NCBI RefSeq assembly: GCF_025628885.1
Contig: NZ_JAOTIF010000014.1
Coordinates: 1 to 64,000, forward strand
DNA from: Paraflavisolibacter caeni
GTDB lineage: Bacteria; Bacteroidota; Bacteroidia; Chitinophagales; Chitinophagaceae
Length of the DNA: 64,000 bases
Reading direction: 5' to 3'
The notes under the pieces are model-generated. The model saw nothing but the letters and a program-made list of their open reading frames with translations. It searched no databases and was not told the origin of the DNA. The position numbers were made by a program, and so were the translations under genes. Positions within the stretch are counted from its first letter, which is position 1, and the number at the start of each line of letters is the position of its first letter. Shown here one piece after another: positions 1 through 9,132 of this stretch.

Positions 1-74
1 CCTAAACAGGCTGGCATACAGCCGCCTAAAACACAAAATTAAAGTAAAAATCTCTTGACTTTTAACACAGAATC

Positions 75-107
75 TCTATAACATCTCTATAAGGTCCCTA
101 TAAGGTC
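75..107. repeat. three tandem 11-bp units upstream of an off-window gene
   Basis: Three consecutive 11-bp units lie at 75-85, 86-96 and 97-107 (TCTATAACATC, TCTATAAGGTC, CCTATAAGGTC). Read on the minus strand they are GACCTTATAGG-like. They sit beyond the terminator of the gene ending at 245 and so upstream of whatever lies left of the window. Phased direct repeats near one helical turn are typical of activator binding sites. A regulatory role is inference. I see no coding sequence in 1-177. Confidence 0.45.
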
Positions 108-177
108 GGGGTAGAAGTGTAAAATATAAAACGTCGGGAGTATTGAGGTTTGAATATGCGAAATATTGGAAGAAATA

Positions 178-205
178 CAAAACCCGGTTATGGGACCGGG
201 TTTTG
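178..205 (-). terminator. rho-independent terminator of the 245-2071 gene
   Basis: Perfect 11-bp stem CAAAACCCGGT / ACCGGGTTTTG with a 6-nt loop, starting about 40 nt after the stop codon at 245. The GC-rich stem core flanked by A and T runs is the usual form of an intrinsic terminator and could act on either strand. Confidence 0.8.
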
Positions 206-244
206 CTTGTTTGTTTATAAGAATCTATCAGAAGAGCCCCGATA

Positions 245-2071
245 TTAAGCGAGGGCTGCTTCTTTTTTTTCTAAGGTAGTACTATAGAACTTTTTCAATT
301 CTGCTTCGGCTTCGTCCAGGTTGATGTTCATCTTTTCTGCTGTATTTGGAGCCAACTCAGATGAAGCTGCTAACTGACGATAATAGCTAACACCTTCCTG
401 CAGATTTTTGTAGAAGTCTGTAAAGTATTTAGCTCTTTTGCTACCTGGCTCTGGTACGCCTTCTTCTTCGACCAGTTCTACAAGGTAATTGATGTATAAA
501 ACCAGTTCATTGATGAAGAGGTTCGGACGCTCTACCTGCCCAAGCAGGTCTGTGCGGCCATAAATATGCCCAACCATTTCTGCCAGGGAAGCAATTTTGG
601 TAAAGTAGGCAATGTTGGGCCCAGGGCATATCGTAACGCCATCCTGATTTTTCAGGAAAGGAACTTCATATTTTTTAGAAGCCGCATTGCTCAGCCCTAC
701 GCACAGGCACTCTTTATCCAATAAGGCTTTTAACTGCTTATTATATTCAGCCTCGGGCAGGTTCAAGGATTTTAACTGCTCCATTTTCAGCCTTTGGTAT
801 TTGAGCGAAGCGGTACAAATTGGTTCTTTTGTAAACTCCGTATTGGATACCAGTTGCTTTTCTGTGCAAGGACTTCCCGGTTTTCCTTTTGAAATGCGGT
901 ATGCTTTTTCCAGGTCGGAAGAGGTGCCTTTCAGGTAATGGAAGCGCACGCCTAATGGAGAGTTCTTACTTAAGAAGATATCATCCTGACCTGCTTTTGA
1001 TAACAATTGCAAGGTATTCTGGTCAACCGTTGTTGCTTCGGGAACCAGCAAGAAGGGGGTGCCCCAGCCTGTAGCGTCGACATTATAGTAACGCTTCAGG
1101 AAATCGTCTTCTTCGAACGTACCGATACCACCTTGTACGGTGATCTTGATCGGGTGCGGCTCGCTGAAGCCTTCTCCACCTTTTGCTTTTACAGCAGCGT
1201 TGTAGAGTTGGAACAAGGCAGCGGAAAGCTCTTCTTTTTTGTTCTTGAATTCTTCCATGATGGGACCGAGGAGGTAACCATCGGTAGCAAAAGCGTGGCC
1301 ACCGCAGTTGAGACCAGATTCGATGCGGAACTCACTTACCCAAAATCCTTTTTTAGCCAGGTATTTTCCCTGGATCAAGGCGGAGCGGTAATCACTTACT
1401 TTAATGACGATCTTTTTATCGAACTGACCCAAACCCTTTGCGTCAAACTCCGTGAATTTTTCCAGGTAGTTGTACAGGCGTGGGTTCATACCAGCGGAAA
1501 AGATAAGGGAAGAATTTGAGAGGTTGCTTTTCGCATAGCCTTTCAGGGAAGCCAAAGCGTCGGAGCCTTCCTCGATAACGTTTCCGGCTTTATCCAAGTT
1601 ATTCTTGTCCACTTTGGTCATGATGTTGACGTCAATGGCGCCGGCTTTGATCTCAGCACGCAGCAGGGCTTCGACCTTTTCCTTTTCTTCTTTATCCTGG
1701 AGCCCGATGAAGTGGACGTACAGTTGTTTGAGTTTGCTGTCTTCGGGCAGCATTTCAAAGTATTGTACTATTTCGGAGCCAGCTTCGAAAGCTGCGGTTT
1801 TCAGCTTTTCAACCTGCTCGTTTACCATACGGTTGACCAGGTTCAGATAGTCGGTAATCCGTTTTGCACGGCAGTCATCCTCTTTGGGCGTGATGGGAAC
1901 GTAGGTTTCGCCAATTTTGGGATAATAATACCTGCGCATCATTTCAATCAGCCCATCTTCGATGATAGAAATGGTTGAGGCTATGCCAAACCGCGCCACT
2001 TTTACAGGGGAATCAACCGTATAGGCCAATCCCATTACCGGGATGTGAAATCGGTGCAGAGTTGTTGTCAT
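245..2071 (-). CDS. nitronate monooxygenase-like FMN TIM-barrel protein
   Basis: Cytoplasmic protein of 608 aa with no signal peptide or membrane segment. The middle part resembles the flavin-binding half of nitronate monooxygenase / 2-nitropropane dioxygenase barrels. A GGH motif (GLNCGGHAF) is followed by a hydrophobic strand, then VQGGIGT, then ATGWGTPFLLVPEAT. These match the order AGGH ... AGGIG ... GADGVQMGTRF..TPEA known from that family, where they bind FMN phosphate. At 608 aa it is far longer than the usual 320-380 aa, and the long N-terminal and Lys-rich C-terminal parts are unrecognised to me. The ATG at 2071 is the first in frame. It stands alone, with a terminator after it and a 410-bp gap before it, and has no evident link to the polysaccharide genes. 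Fold assignment is fairly likely; the substrate is unknown. Confidence 0.55.
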   Translation of the reverse strand: MTTTLHRFHIPVMGLAYTVDSPVKVARFGIASTISIIEDGLIEMMRRYYYPKIGETYVPITPKEDDCRAKRITDYLNLVNRMVNEQVEKLKTAAFEAGSEIVQYFEMLPEDSKLKQLYVHFIGLQDKEEKEKVEALLRAEIKAGAIDVNIMTKVDKNNLDKAGNVIEEGSDALASLKGYAKSNLSNSSLIFSAGMNPRLYNYLEKFTEFDAKGLGQFDKKIVIKVSDYRSALIQGKYLAKKGFWVSEFRIESGLNCGGHAFATDGYLLGPIMEEFKNKKEELSAALFQLYNAAVKAKGGEGFSEPHPIKITVQGGIGTFEEDDFLKRYYNVDATGWGTPFLLVPEATTVDQNTLQLLSKAGQDDIFLSKNSPLGVRFHYLKGTSSDLEKAYRISKGKPGSPCTEKQLVSNTEFTKEPICTASLKYQRLKMEQLKSLNLPEAEYNKQLKALLDKECLCVGLSNAASKKYEVPFLKNQDGVTICPGPNIAYFTKIASLAEMVGHIYGRTDLLGQVERPNLFINELVLYINYLVELVEEEGVPEPGSKRAKYFTDFYKNLQEGVSYYRQLAASSELAPNTAEKMNINLDEAEAELKKFYSTTLEKKEAALA

Positions 2072-2481
2072 AATTTACTTTTCGAGCTGGCAACTGTTAC
2101 TTGCAGCATTTTATTATACATATTAAAAATATTGATACAAGGACGAACCTCGTATGAGTTTACCGTAAGGCAAGCAATAAACGTAATCAGGATACGGTAC
2201 AGGAGAAGAAATATTACAGCAGTAATGAGCTCTTTCCACTTTAAACGACTGCCGGATTCATTTCCGTTCAATAATCCGTTTATGCTATTCTCCCTGTCGG
2301 CAGTGAAATTTCTGCTTTATCCTAAAAAACTTCAAAGCAAACATTTTTAAACGGGTGCAAAGATGATTAAAATCAGGAAGAAACCATCATAAATAAGAGT
2401 TTGTGATATTTAATAGTTAAAAAATAGCATTAGCGTGAGCTGTATTGCTGAGCTGGCGGGACTTTCCGGCGTACAAGGGGG
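2072..2481. other. 410-bp intergenic region, no convincing gene
   Basis: Separates the propeller hydrolase (stop at 2482) from the 245-2071 gene. A minus-strand promoter-like element lies inside it (2358-2365). A 67-codon open frame at 2068-2271 overlaps the next start by ATGA but begins with TTG, with no ATG until late, so I do not call it a gene. The rest is AT-rich and shows no hairpin that I trust as a terminator. Confidence 0.5.
2358..2365 (-). promoter_or_regulatory. candidate -7 element for the 245-2071 gene
   Basis: On the minus strand the sequence reads CATCTTTG followed by CACC, matching the Bacteroidota -7 consensus TAnnTTTG at all but the first position. It would give a leader of about 280 nt before the start at 2071. 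No clear TTTG -33 box is seen at the expected distance, so this is tentative. Confidence 0.35.
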
Positions 2482-3546
2482 TTAGAAAATTTTGAAGATG
2501 AAGGAGGAGGCGGTCATGTATTTGCCACCCTGAGAGGTGGTGAACAGGTAGGCCGGTTTGCCTTTTAAGAATAAGATCTGGGGGCGCTCGAAGCGTCCGT
2601 ATCTTTTGAGGTAGGGAGCCGGAGGGGGTTGCTGGATATTATAATGATCGGCACTGTAATAAGCTATCAGGGGTTCATTCCAGTGCTTGCCATCTTTGGA
2701 GTCCATGATGAGGCCGACTTCATGATTATACACGCCCATATCCCGGGCGATCATTTTAAACTTTCCTTTTTCACGCCAAACGAAGGCATCTTCAAACTGA
2801 CGGTTTTGTCCTTTACCGGAAAAGTCTATCACAGGATTGCCCTCATATTTTACATAAGGCCCCTCGAGGTTCTCTGCTATGGCCAATCCATACTTACGAT
2901 TGCCCCTGATGGGACCGGTTTGTGTTTCGTATTCCTTCGTATTCCAAGACTTGTAATAGAGCCAGTACTGACCATTGGGATGCTTGATGAAAGCGGGGTT
3001 GGTGGTGCAATGATCGTCCCATGCACCTTCTGGTCCGGCTTCCAGCAAAGGCTTGTCGGGTCGCTTCCAAGGTCCGTAGAGGGAATCAGATGTAGCCAGG
3101 CCAATGCGTTTTGTATTGGTCTTTCCGTTGGAATTGCCCATATAGAACAGGCAATATTTGCCATCCACTTTTTTAATCAGAGGATTGTGGCAGGTAGTGG
3201 CGTCAAAATAACCCGGCCGGGGGGCGAGGACCGTTTCCACAAACTGGTAGGGACCTTCGGGTTTATCGGCTACAGCATGGGCGATTTCAGAACCGTTGAT
3301 CCATCCGCTCATTCCTTTTTTGTCATCCCAACGGGAAAAGAAGACATGAATCTTTCCATCATCGCCTTCAATGGGACTGTTGCACCAAACATAATAGCCT
3401 TCCATTTCCAAGGCACGGCCGACAGGATGCAGGCGTTTGGCAAAAGAGGATTCGTCATTTAAAACAAAGGAGCCTGCTTGCCCATGAGTGCAGCAGGCTC
3501 CTGCTGTAAATATGGAAAGCTGGGATATAAAGTCTCTACGGTTCAT
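2482..3546 (-). CDS. secreted five-bladed beta-propeller glycoside hydrolase (GH43-like)
   Basis: About 354 aa. The start is placed at ATG 3546 (MNRRDFISQ); a GTG one codon upstream is less likely. The N-terminus looks like a Tat signal (NRRDF followed by a hydrophobic stretch). The mature part has the repeated blade pattern of clan GH-F/J propellers: GDDGKIHVFFSRWD, KVDGKYCLFYMGN, NGQYWLYYKSW, WREKGKFKMIARD and KPAYLFTTSQGG, each an aromatic-rich strand following a turn. Candidate acidic residues include the Asp of GYFDATTCHNP and the Glu of RQFEDAF. It follows the SusD gene by 110 bp with no terminator between, so it is probably the last gene of the A' unit and acts on the sugars that system imports. 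I cannot assign subfamily or linkage. Confidence 0.7.
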   Translation of the reverse strand: MNRRDFISQLSIFTAGACCTHGQAGSFVLNDESSFAKRLHPVGRALEMEGYYVWCNSPIEGDDGKIHVFFSRWDDKKGMSGWINGSEIAHAVADKPEGPYQFVETVLAPRPGYFDATTCHNPLIKKVDGKYCLFYMGNSNGKTNTKRIGLATSDSLYGPWKRPDKPLLEAGPEGAWDDHCTTNPAFIKHPNGQYWLYYKSWNTKEYETQTGPIRGNRKYGLAIAENLEGPYVKYEGNPVIDFSGKGQNRQFEDAFVWREKGKFKMIARDMGVYNHEVGLIMDSKDGKHWNEPLIAYYSADHYNIQQPPPAPYLKRYGRFERPQILFLKGKPAYLFTTSQGGKYMTASSFIFKIF

Positions 3547-3656
3547 CACTGATTTTAAAATTCGAGATCAAGATCAGACCACAGCCTGGCTGTTGGTCAA
3601 CTAATAGCTGTGAAAGATACATTTAATCCTAAATTTCAAAATCTTAAATTTCCTTT

Positions 3657-5615
3657 TTAATATCCTGGGTTTTGGTAATTTTTCTTTTGTTCAGGTGTTA
3701 ATGGTTGCCCTCCTTCTGTGGTTAAGTCGACCTGTGTTTGCGGTATTGGCCTTAGCTTATGGAAGGGCTGAATGCTGGTAGCGTCTTTGTTATAGAGTTT
3801 TGTTCTATCGTACAGCGTTTCTGTCCGCACCAGGTCTTCCCAGCGGTAAAATTCGCCACAAAGCTCCCGTGTTTTTTCATTGAGCATGAAATGGATAAAA
3901 CGATCGGCAGTACTGGTGACAGTTGGCGGATAGAGCTCACTAGGGGCATTGGTAGTAAAAAGGGCATCGGTTGCCATCATTTCAGGGAAAGTGCTTGCTA
4001 CATCACCTTGCGTGCCGCCTTCAAACATCCAATACTGCGGATTTTTCGTTTCTCCCTGATGGTAAGCTGCCCGCAGACGAATGATGTTTACGTATTCCAA
4101 AGCTTTGGCATAATCACCTTTCCGTCCATAGGCTTCGGCCGCAATCAGGTAGGTTTCTGCAAAACGGGCCAAAATGCCTGCGCGCACACCTCTTTGTTCA
4201 TTAAAGTTATTCGTCACTCTTACGGGGTCCAAGTGTTTCACTAAAGTCAGGTATTTATTATTCGAATATCCCGTCAGAATACTTCCAGTGGGTGACAAAA
4301 TATAGCGGGCAAAAACCTTATACCGGTATTTGGCAATATCTGCGGCAGGAATTGGATTAGACTTTTTATTTACAATAAACAGGGCTGCTGTATCGCCAAT
4401 TCCAAATTTCAATTTTCCGACAAGAGATGGGTTGGGCGCATCGGCAGCAGTAAAAACTGGTGTGCCGGAATTGGTATTGGAATAATATACGGTTCTAAAG
4501 CTTTTGTAAAATCTTGAATCATTTTTCCTATCGTAGAGGTCTATGGCATAATCAGATGGACCCAGACGTCGAAAAGGACGCCCGTTAAAGTTATCCACTG
4601 TTCTTACCAAACCAGGAATACCGTTATCATACTGCATGATGAAATACAAATGTGTTTGATTTCCCTGAGTACCAATCAGGTTTAAGTTCGTATTGAATTG
4701 AGCAGCCAATATGATCTCCTTACTTGCCTGAGCTGTCTGAAACTTTGAATAATCGCCTCTAGGAGCGCTACCATTCTCGCCTAAAGGAGGAACGGTTTGG
4801 GTAGGATATACGCCATTCCAAAGATTGGCATAATCTGGCTCCAGCGAATAGGTTTTAGAATTAATTACCAGGTCGGCATAATAAATAGCACTATCAATAT
4901 CTGTTGGCTTTTGTCCTCTTTGATCTGTAACAGCACTGCCACGGGTAAGATATGCTTTTGCCAAAAAGTGATTGGCAGCGCCTCTTGTAGCCCTTCCCAG
5001 ATCTGATGTAGTGACTGCTAAGTTTTCAGCAGCATACCTTAGGTCGCTAATAATCACATTATAAACATCCGGAACAGAAGCGCGGGGAAAGTCGGTACGC
5101 ACCTGGCTGCTGGAACTTAATACGATGGGAACACCACCAAATTGCTGCACCAGCTGAAAATAGTAATAGCCACGCAGAAAGCGCAATTCGGCTACCCGCT
5201 GGGTCTTCTGCGCCTCGGTACCTAAAGTTTTGGAAGCCAAATTGGAATAGGGAGGAATGCGTTCTATCCCTAAATTGCAACGGTTGATACCATCGTAGTT
5301 GTTCACCCACAAGCTGTTGATAAAACCATCCGCAGGACCTAATTGAGGGATGTACGTGTTGTAATAACTGAAGTTGAACTGGTCACCAAGAATAAATTCG
5401 TCTGTACCAAAATTCCAGAGCGCATAAGATTGCTCACTTTCATATTTGAACCGAAGCGGGGTATAGGCTGATCTTACCAAGTCCTCCAATCCCTGGTCGG
5501 TAGTGTAATATTCATACGTTAAAGTGCTCACCAGATCTTCTTCGATGAATTTCTTACAAGCGGCCTGGGACAAAACGATTAAAGAGGTCAGTATATAAAG
5601 GATGTCTTTTTTCAT
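3657..5615 (-). CDS. SusD/RagB-like glycan-binding lipoprotein (A')
   Basis: About 652 aa. The start is set at ATG 5615 (MKKDILYIL), because the 13 codons before it precede the signal peptide. The lipobox SQAAC followed by KKFIEED predicts an outer-membrane surface lipoprotein. The family pattern is present: N-terminal helix region with TTDQGLEDLVRSAYTPL, a central FLRGYYYFQLVQQFGGVP block, and a C-terminal RELCGEFYRWEDLVR plus a PIPQTQ ending with NPGY. SusD proteins cap the SusC channel and bind oligosaccharides. It lies 56 bp after its SusC. It is clearly paralogous to the SusD at 19087-21075 (both KKFI-E-L, LEDLV-SAYTPL, EQSYA--NFG-DEF). At over 650 aa it is longer than the common 500-600. 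Confidence 0.93.
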   Translation of the reverse strand: MKKDILYILTSLIVLSQAACKKFIEEDLVSTLTYEYYTTDQGLEDLVRSAYTPLRFKYESEQSYALWNFGTDEFILGDQFNFSYYNTYIPQLGPADGFINSLWVNNYDGINRCNLGIERIPPYSNLASKTLGTEAQKTQRVAELRFLRGYYYFQLVQQFGGVPIVLSSSSQVRTDFPRASVPDVYNVIISDLRYAAENLAVTTSDLGRATRGAANHFLAKAYLTRGSAVTDQRGQKPTDIDSAIYYADLVINSKTYSLEPDYANLWNGVYPTQTVPPLGENGSAPRGDYSKFQTAQASKEIILAAQFNTNLNLIGTQGNQTHLYFIMQYDNGIPGLVRTVDNFNGRPFRRLGPSDYAIDLYDRKNDSRFYKSFRTVYYSNTNSGTPVFTAADAPNPSLVGKLKFGIGDTAALFIVNKKSNPIPAADIAKYRYKVFARYILSPTGSILTGYSNNKYLTLVKHLDPVRVTNNFNEQRGVRAGILARFAETYLIAAEAYGRKGDYAKALEYVNIIRLRAAYHQGETKNPQYWMFEGGTQGDVASTFPEMMATDALFTTNAPSELYPPTVTSTADRFIHFMLNEKTRELCGEFYRWEDLVRTETLYDRTKLYNKDATSIQPFHKLRPIPQTQVDLTTEGGQPLTPEQKKNYQNPGY

Positions 5616-5671
5616 GTTAAAGGGTTTTTGAGGACGTGAGACGTGAATGGTCAATGGTGAATTGTGAAAGG

Positions 5672-8600
5672 TTATTGCAATCCTATCCTGAGACCGAACA
5701 CATAGCTTCTGTAACTATATGAGGTAGGTCCACCACCTGCATTACTACTGGAAGGATAAGAAGAAACATAAGGTAATGTTTCAGGGTCCACGTCATCCAC
5801 TTTGGCCCACAAGAAGGGATTCAGTGCATTAAAATAGACACTGGCTGAACCTATCTTATACTTACCCAGGAAATCTTTCGGCAAGCGATATGTCAGAGAA
5901 ATACTGCGCACCCGTACAAAAGACCCACTGCTAAAACTTTTTGATTGCCAGTAAGTCTGCACATCTATTGTGTTGTTCAACTGGCTATATTCATTGGTTG
6001 GGTTGGTTGGTGTCCAATAATTCACAAAAGGCCCCACCTGGCGGCCATTGGTTTGCGGCCTTAATATGCGCACCAGAGACCCGTTCCTTACATAGACATA
6101 AATACCCAGGTCAAAATTTTTATACGAGAGTGTACTGTTGAAACTGCCTATCCAATTGGGAACCTGGGAGCCTAATTGTGTTTTATCGGCTTCGGTAATC
6201 AGTGTATCTCCATTCCTATCCTCAACTCTAAGCTTACCTGGTTGTAAAAGCGCATTTGACTTGTTTCCAGCTTTCAACCAGTAATAATCAGCTAGAATTC
6301 CACCTCTTAAAGTGTCAGCATACTGAAAAACGCCTTGTTCCTGGTAATCATAATAAGTGCGGATCGGCCAGCCCAGGAACCACTGGTTACCTATATTATC
6401 CTGATCATTTTCTCCAAATAACGTTTTGATCTCTTCCTTGTTTTTAGAGAACATGAAATCGGTAACCCATCTGAATCCGTTTGGCTGGTTGATATTCACC
6501 GTTGACAAACTAATTTCAATACCCTTGTTTTTTACCTCACCCAAGTTGACCAGTACGGAAGTGAAACCAGAAGCTGCAGGAATGGACCGACTTTGGATCT
6601 GGTCTATTGTTTTAGATTGATAGACGTCAATGGTACCTGTGATGCGGTTTTTCATCATACCAAAATCCACACCGGCATTCAAAGCATTGGTGCGTTCCCA
6701 GGTCAGGTCAGGTAAAGGAAGTGTACCCGGCGCATAGCCACCTGCCGGATTATCTGCCCAGTTGTATAAACTCCTATTTAATGTACCGGCAGTTTGGTAA
6801 GGAGCGATCGCAGAATTACCAACCGAACCATAACCCAACCTCAACTTCAAAGAATTAAATAGGGGAACATTATTCATAAAAGGCTCTGCATCTACCCGCC
6901 AGGCAAAAGCTCCAGAAGGAAACCACAAGCCGGCATGACCTTCAGGGAAAACGGAGGAGTTATCATTACGAATACTTAATGTAAAGATGTATTTGTCCAT
7001 CAGGGTATAGTTTGCCCTACCCATATAAGATAATAGTTGATATTGGGCAAAACTGCCTGTTCCTGTAACCGAGGCCAGGTTATTGTTTTGCAGGGAGTAC
7101 CATTTTTGGCTTTCGTATGTCAGGTTTTCGGCAGAGGTAGTGCTTGTATCTGCCTGTATCTTTTGCAGTTCATTCAACAAGGTAAACGACAAGGCATGCT
7201 TATCGCCAATTTTGGTGTCATAGTTCACTATATTGTCCAGTATCCAGGTGAAGCCATTTCGTATAGAGTAACTTGCATTGGCAGGGTTGCCCTGGCGCAC
7301 AGAAGATATGGCTCCGTTAAAGGTGCCACGGCGAACATTAGCAATGTCGACTCCGAATGCAGCCCTGTATTTCAATCCCTTGTACAATTGGATTTCGGCG
7401 AAAATGCTACCTATTAACCGGCTGATCTTATTTTCATCAATTATGGAATTGGGATCGTTGAGCGGATTGACGATCTGTGCGTCATTACCCGGGAATAATA
7501 TCAGGTTGCCGGCAGAGTCGTATGGCAAGGCCAAAGGTATTTGTCCAACAGAGTTACCATATACGGAAGCCCCGAGATTTTGAATCGCCCAGGTATAATT
7601 CAGATTACTTCCAATATTGATGATCTTAATTGGCCTGAAGTCTGAGCTTTGATTGAATGTGTAGCGGAGGTAATCCTGTCCGGGCTCAATACCTTTCTGA
7701 TCGAAATAGGAACCGGAGAACGCTGCCCTGAATTTTTCAGAACCGCCGGTAATGGAGATCTGGTGGCTATTGGTGTGGCCTGTTTGTAAAGCTAAATCCT
7801 GCCAGTCGGTGGTGCGCACCTTCGAAGGATCATAAATGGCCACACTATCCAGCACGGCAAGCTTCAGGTTACGCAGCAGGGTTTTCTCTTCTTCAGTTGT
7901 TGGTCTTTTTGCCGCGATAAACCTGGATTTATCGATCCAAGTATATCCCATTGCTACTGATTCCCACATATTCAAATCCTGATAAAACAATGCAGAGTCT
8001 GATAATGGGTCCGGAAAATACAGGCCAATTGGAGACTGGCTATTTCTTGTGGGATTATAACTCCTGGAAGCGATAAAAGCATCCCTCCGATACTGGGCCC
8101 ATTCAGGACCGTTAAAAACCTTTACAGGTTCCAAAAGTTTGTCAATGGAATAGCTGCCATTATATTCCACTGAAATTCTCCCGGACTTGCCTTTTTTGGT
8201 TGTGATTTGGATTACTCCATTGGCACCGCGCACACCATAGATGGCAGTTGCAGAGGCATCCTTCAATACATCCATGGATTCGATGTCCAGGGGGTTTATG
8301 TCATCGATATTGTAGCTCTGGGGAATGCCATCTACAACAAATAAGGGCTCATTAGTAGCTCCTAAAGAACGGTTACCCCGAATGCGAATGGTAGCGCCAC
8401 CACCGGGGCGAAAGGAAGACATACTAGCATCCACGCCAGCTACCCTACCTTGCAGGGCCTGGGTAACATTTGTTACAGGTACTGCTTTGATCTTTTCAGC
8501 ATTTACTGTTGCAATGGCACCGGTAACGTCGCCCCTGCGCTTGGTACCATAACCGACTACGACGACATCCTGTAAAGAATTGGCCTGGGGTGCCATAGAA

Positions 8601-8887
8601 ATATTGAGTTGTCCCCTGTTGTTTACGGCTTCTTCGTGTGTACCAAATCCTACATAGCTAAATACCAGTGTAGCATTGGCCGAGGGTGCGCTGATCTGAA
8701 AGGTTCCATCCGGACCACTTACAACGCTGGTTGCGGAACCTTTTACCTGTACGGTTACCCCTGCCAGTGGCTGACCATTCGCATCTACCACCTTACCTGT
8801 GACGGGGAAACTTTGAGCGAAACTTGAAAGGGTGAATAGAAAAAGGAGCAAGACAAGGCAAAGGCCTTGAGTAAAGGTGTTCTTCAT
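5672..8887 (-). CDS. SusC/RagA-like TonB-dependent receptor (A')
   Basis: 1071 aa outer-membrane importer with a signal peptide ending SSFAQ. Domains in order: a carboxypeptidase-regulatory-like domain (about 30-110, VTGKVVDANGQPLAGVTVQVKG), the linker VVVVGYGT, the plug (about 120-240, with LQGRVAGVD, IRIRGNRSLG, FVVDGIP, DVLKDASATAIYGVRGANGV), then a 22-strand barrel ending in LRIGLQ. This class moves oligosaccharides into the periplasm using TonB energy together with its SusD lid. Its promoter region lacks both the paired CRGGAT boxes and the palindrome found before its paralogue at 21115-24366. A weak -7 match TAAATTGC lies at 8931-8924. The difference suggests separate control. Confidence 0.95.
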   Translation of the reverse strand: MKNTFTQGLCLVLLLFLFTLSSFAQSFPVTGKVVDANGQPLAGVTVQVKGSATSVVSGPDGTFQISAPSANATLVFSYVGFGTHEEAVNNRGQLNISMAPQANSLQDVVVVGYGTKRRGDVTGAIATVNAEKIKAVPVTNVTQALQGRVAGVDASMSSFRPGGGATIRIRGNRSLGATNEPLFVVDGIPQSYNIDDINPLDIESMDVLKDASATAIYGVRGANGVIQITTKKGKSGRISVEYNGSYSIDKLLEPVKVFNGPEWAQYRRDAFIASRSYNPTRNSQSPIGLYFPDPLSDSALFYQDLNMWESVAMGYTWIDKSRFIAAKRPTTEEEKTLLRNLKLAVLDSVAIYDPSKVRTTDWQDLALQTGHTNSHQISITGGSEKFRAAFSGSYFDQKGIEPGQDYLRYTFNQSSDFRPIKIINIGSNLNYTWAIQNLGASVYGNSVGQIPLALPYDSAGNLILFPGNDAQIVNPLNDPNSIIDENKISRLIGSIFAEIQLYKGLKYRAAFGVDIANVRRGTFNGAISSVRQGNPANASYSIRNGFTWILDNIVNYDTKIGDKHALSFTLLNELQKIQADTSTTSAENLTYESQKWYSLQNNNLASVTGTGSFAQYQLLSYMGRANYTLMDKYIFTLSIRNDNSSVFPEGHAGLWFPSGAFAWRVDAEPFMNNVPLFNSLKLRLGYGSVGNSAIAPYQTAGTLNRSLYNWADNPAGGYAPGTLPLPDLTWERTNALNAGVDFGMMKNRITGTIDVYQSKTIDQIQSRSIPAASGFTSVLVNLGEVKNKGIEISLSTVNINQPNGFRWVTDFMFSKNKEEIKTLFGENDQDNIGNQWFLGWPIRTYYDYQEQGVFQYADTLRGGILADYYWLKAGNKSNALLQPGKLRVEDRNGDTLITEADKTQLGSQVPNWIGSFNSTLSYKNFDLGIYVYVRNGSLVRILRPQTNGRQVGPFVNYWTPTNPTNEYSQLNNTIDVQTYWQSKSFSSGSFVRVRSISLTYRLPKDFLGKYKIGSASVYFNALNPFLWAKVDDVDPETLPYVSSYPSSSNAGGGPTSYSYRSYVFGLRIGLQ

Positions 8888-8994
8888 ATAGCATGGTTAA
8901 GGGTGAAAAAGTGTCTAAATTTAGCAATTTATATAGACATTTTTTTCATGTATTGTGCTGCATAATTATTATATTCCTTATATAAAAAAGGGTG

Positions 8995-9020
8995 AAACTC
9001 AGCAAATAATAGCTGAGTTT
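8995..9020. repeat. perfect inverted repeat upstream of SusC A'
   Basis: Nine-bp arms AAACTCAGC / GCTGAGTTT around an 8-nt AT-only loop, about 110-130 bp upstream of the SusC start at 8887. On the minus strand it is followed after a few bases by a T run, so it may be a second terminator after 9055-9083. Alternatively it may be an operator for the A' unit. Confidence 0.5.
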
Positions 9021-9054
9021 GGTTCATTGCCGAAATGTTTTGGGACAATAAAAA

Positions 9055-9083
9055 GAGGCTATATCATACTTTGATATAGCCTC
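9055..9083 (-). terminator. terminator of the B' SusCD unit
   Basis: Stem GAGGCTATATC / GATATAGCCTC (11 bp, 7-nt loop) starting about 50 nt past the SusD stop at 9133. A short T run follows on the minus strand. Confidence 0.8.
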
Positions 9084-9132
9084 CTCTAATTAAGCTAGTT
9101 TTTAGCAATCTTGGTGTCAATAATTCAACCTA

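Noticed and set aside
2068-2271. 67-codon minus-strand frame overlapping the 245-2071 start by ATGA, with a hydrophobic segment
   Set aside because: Starts with TTG, has no early in-frame ATG, no recognisable family and no clear ribosome binding site; it could be part of the leader.
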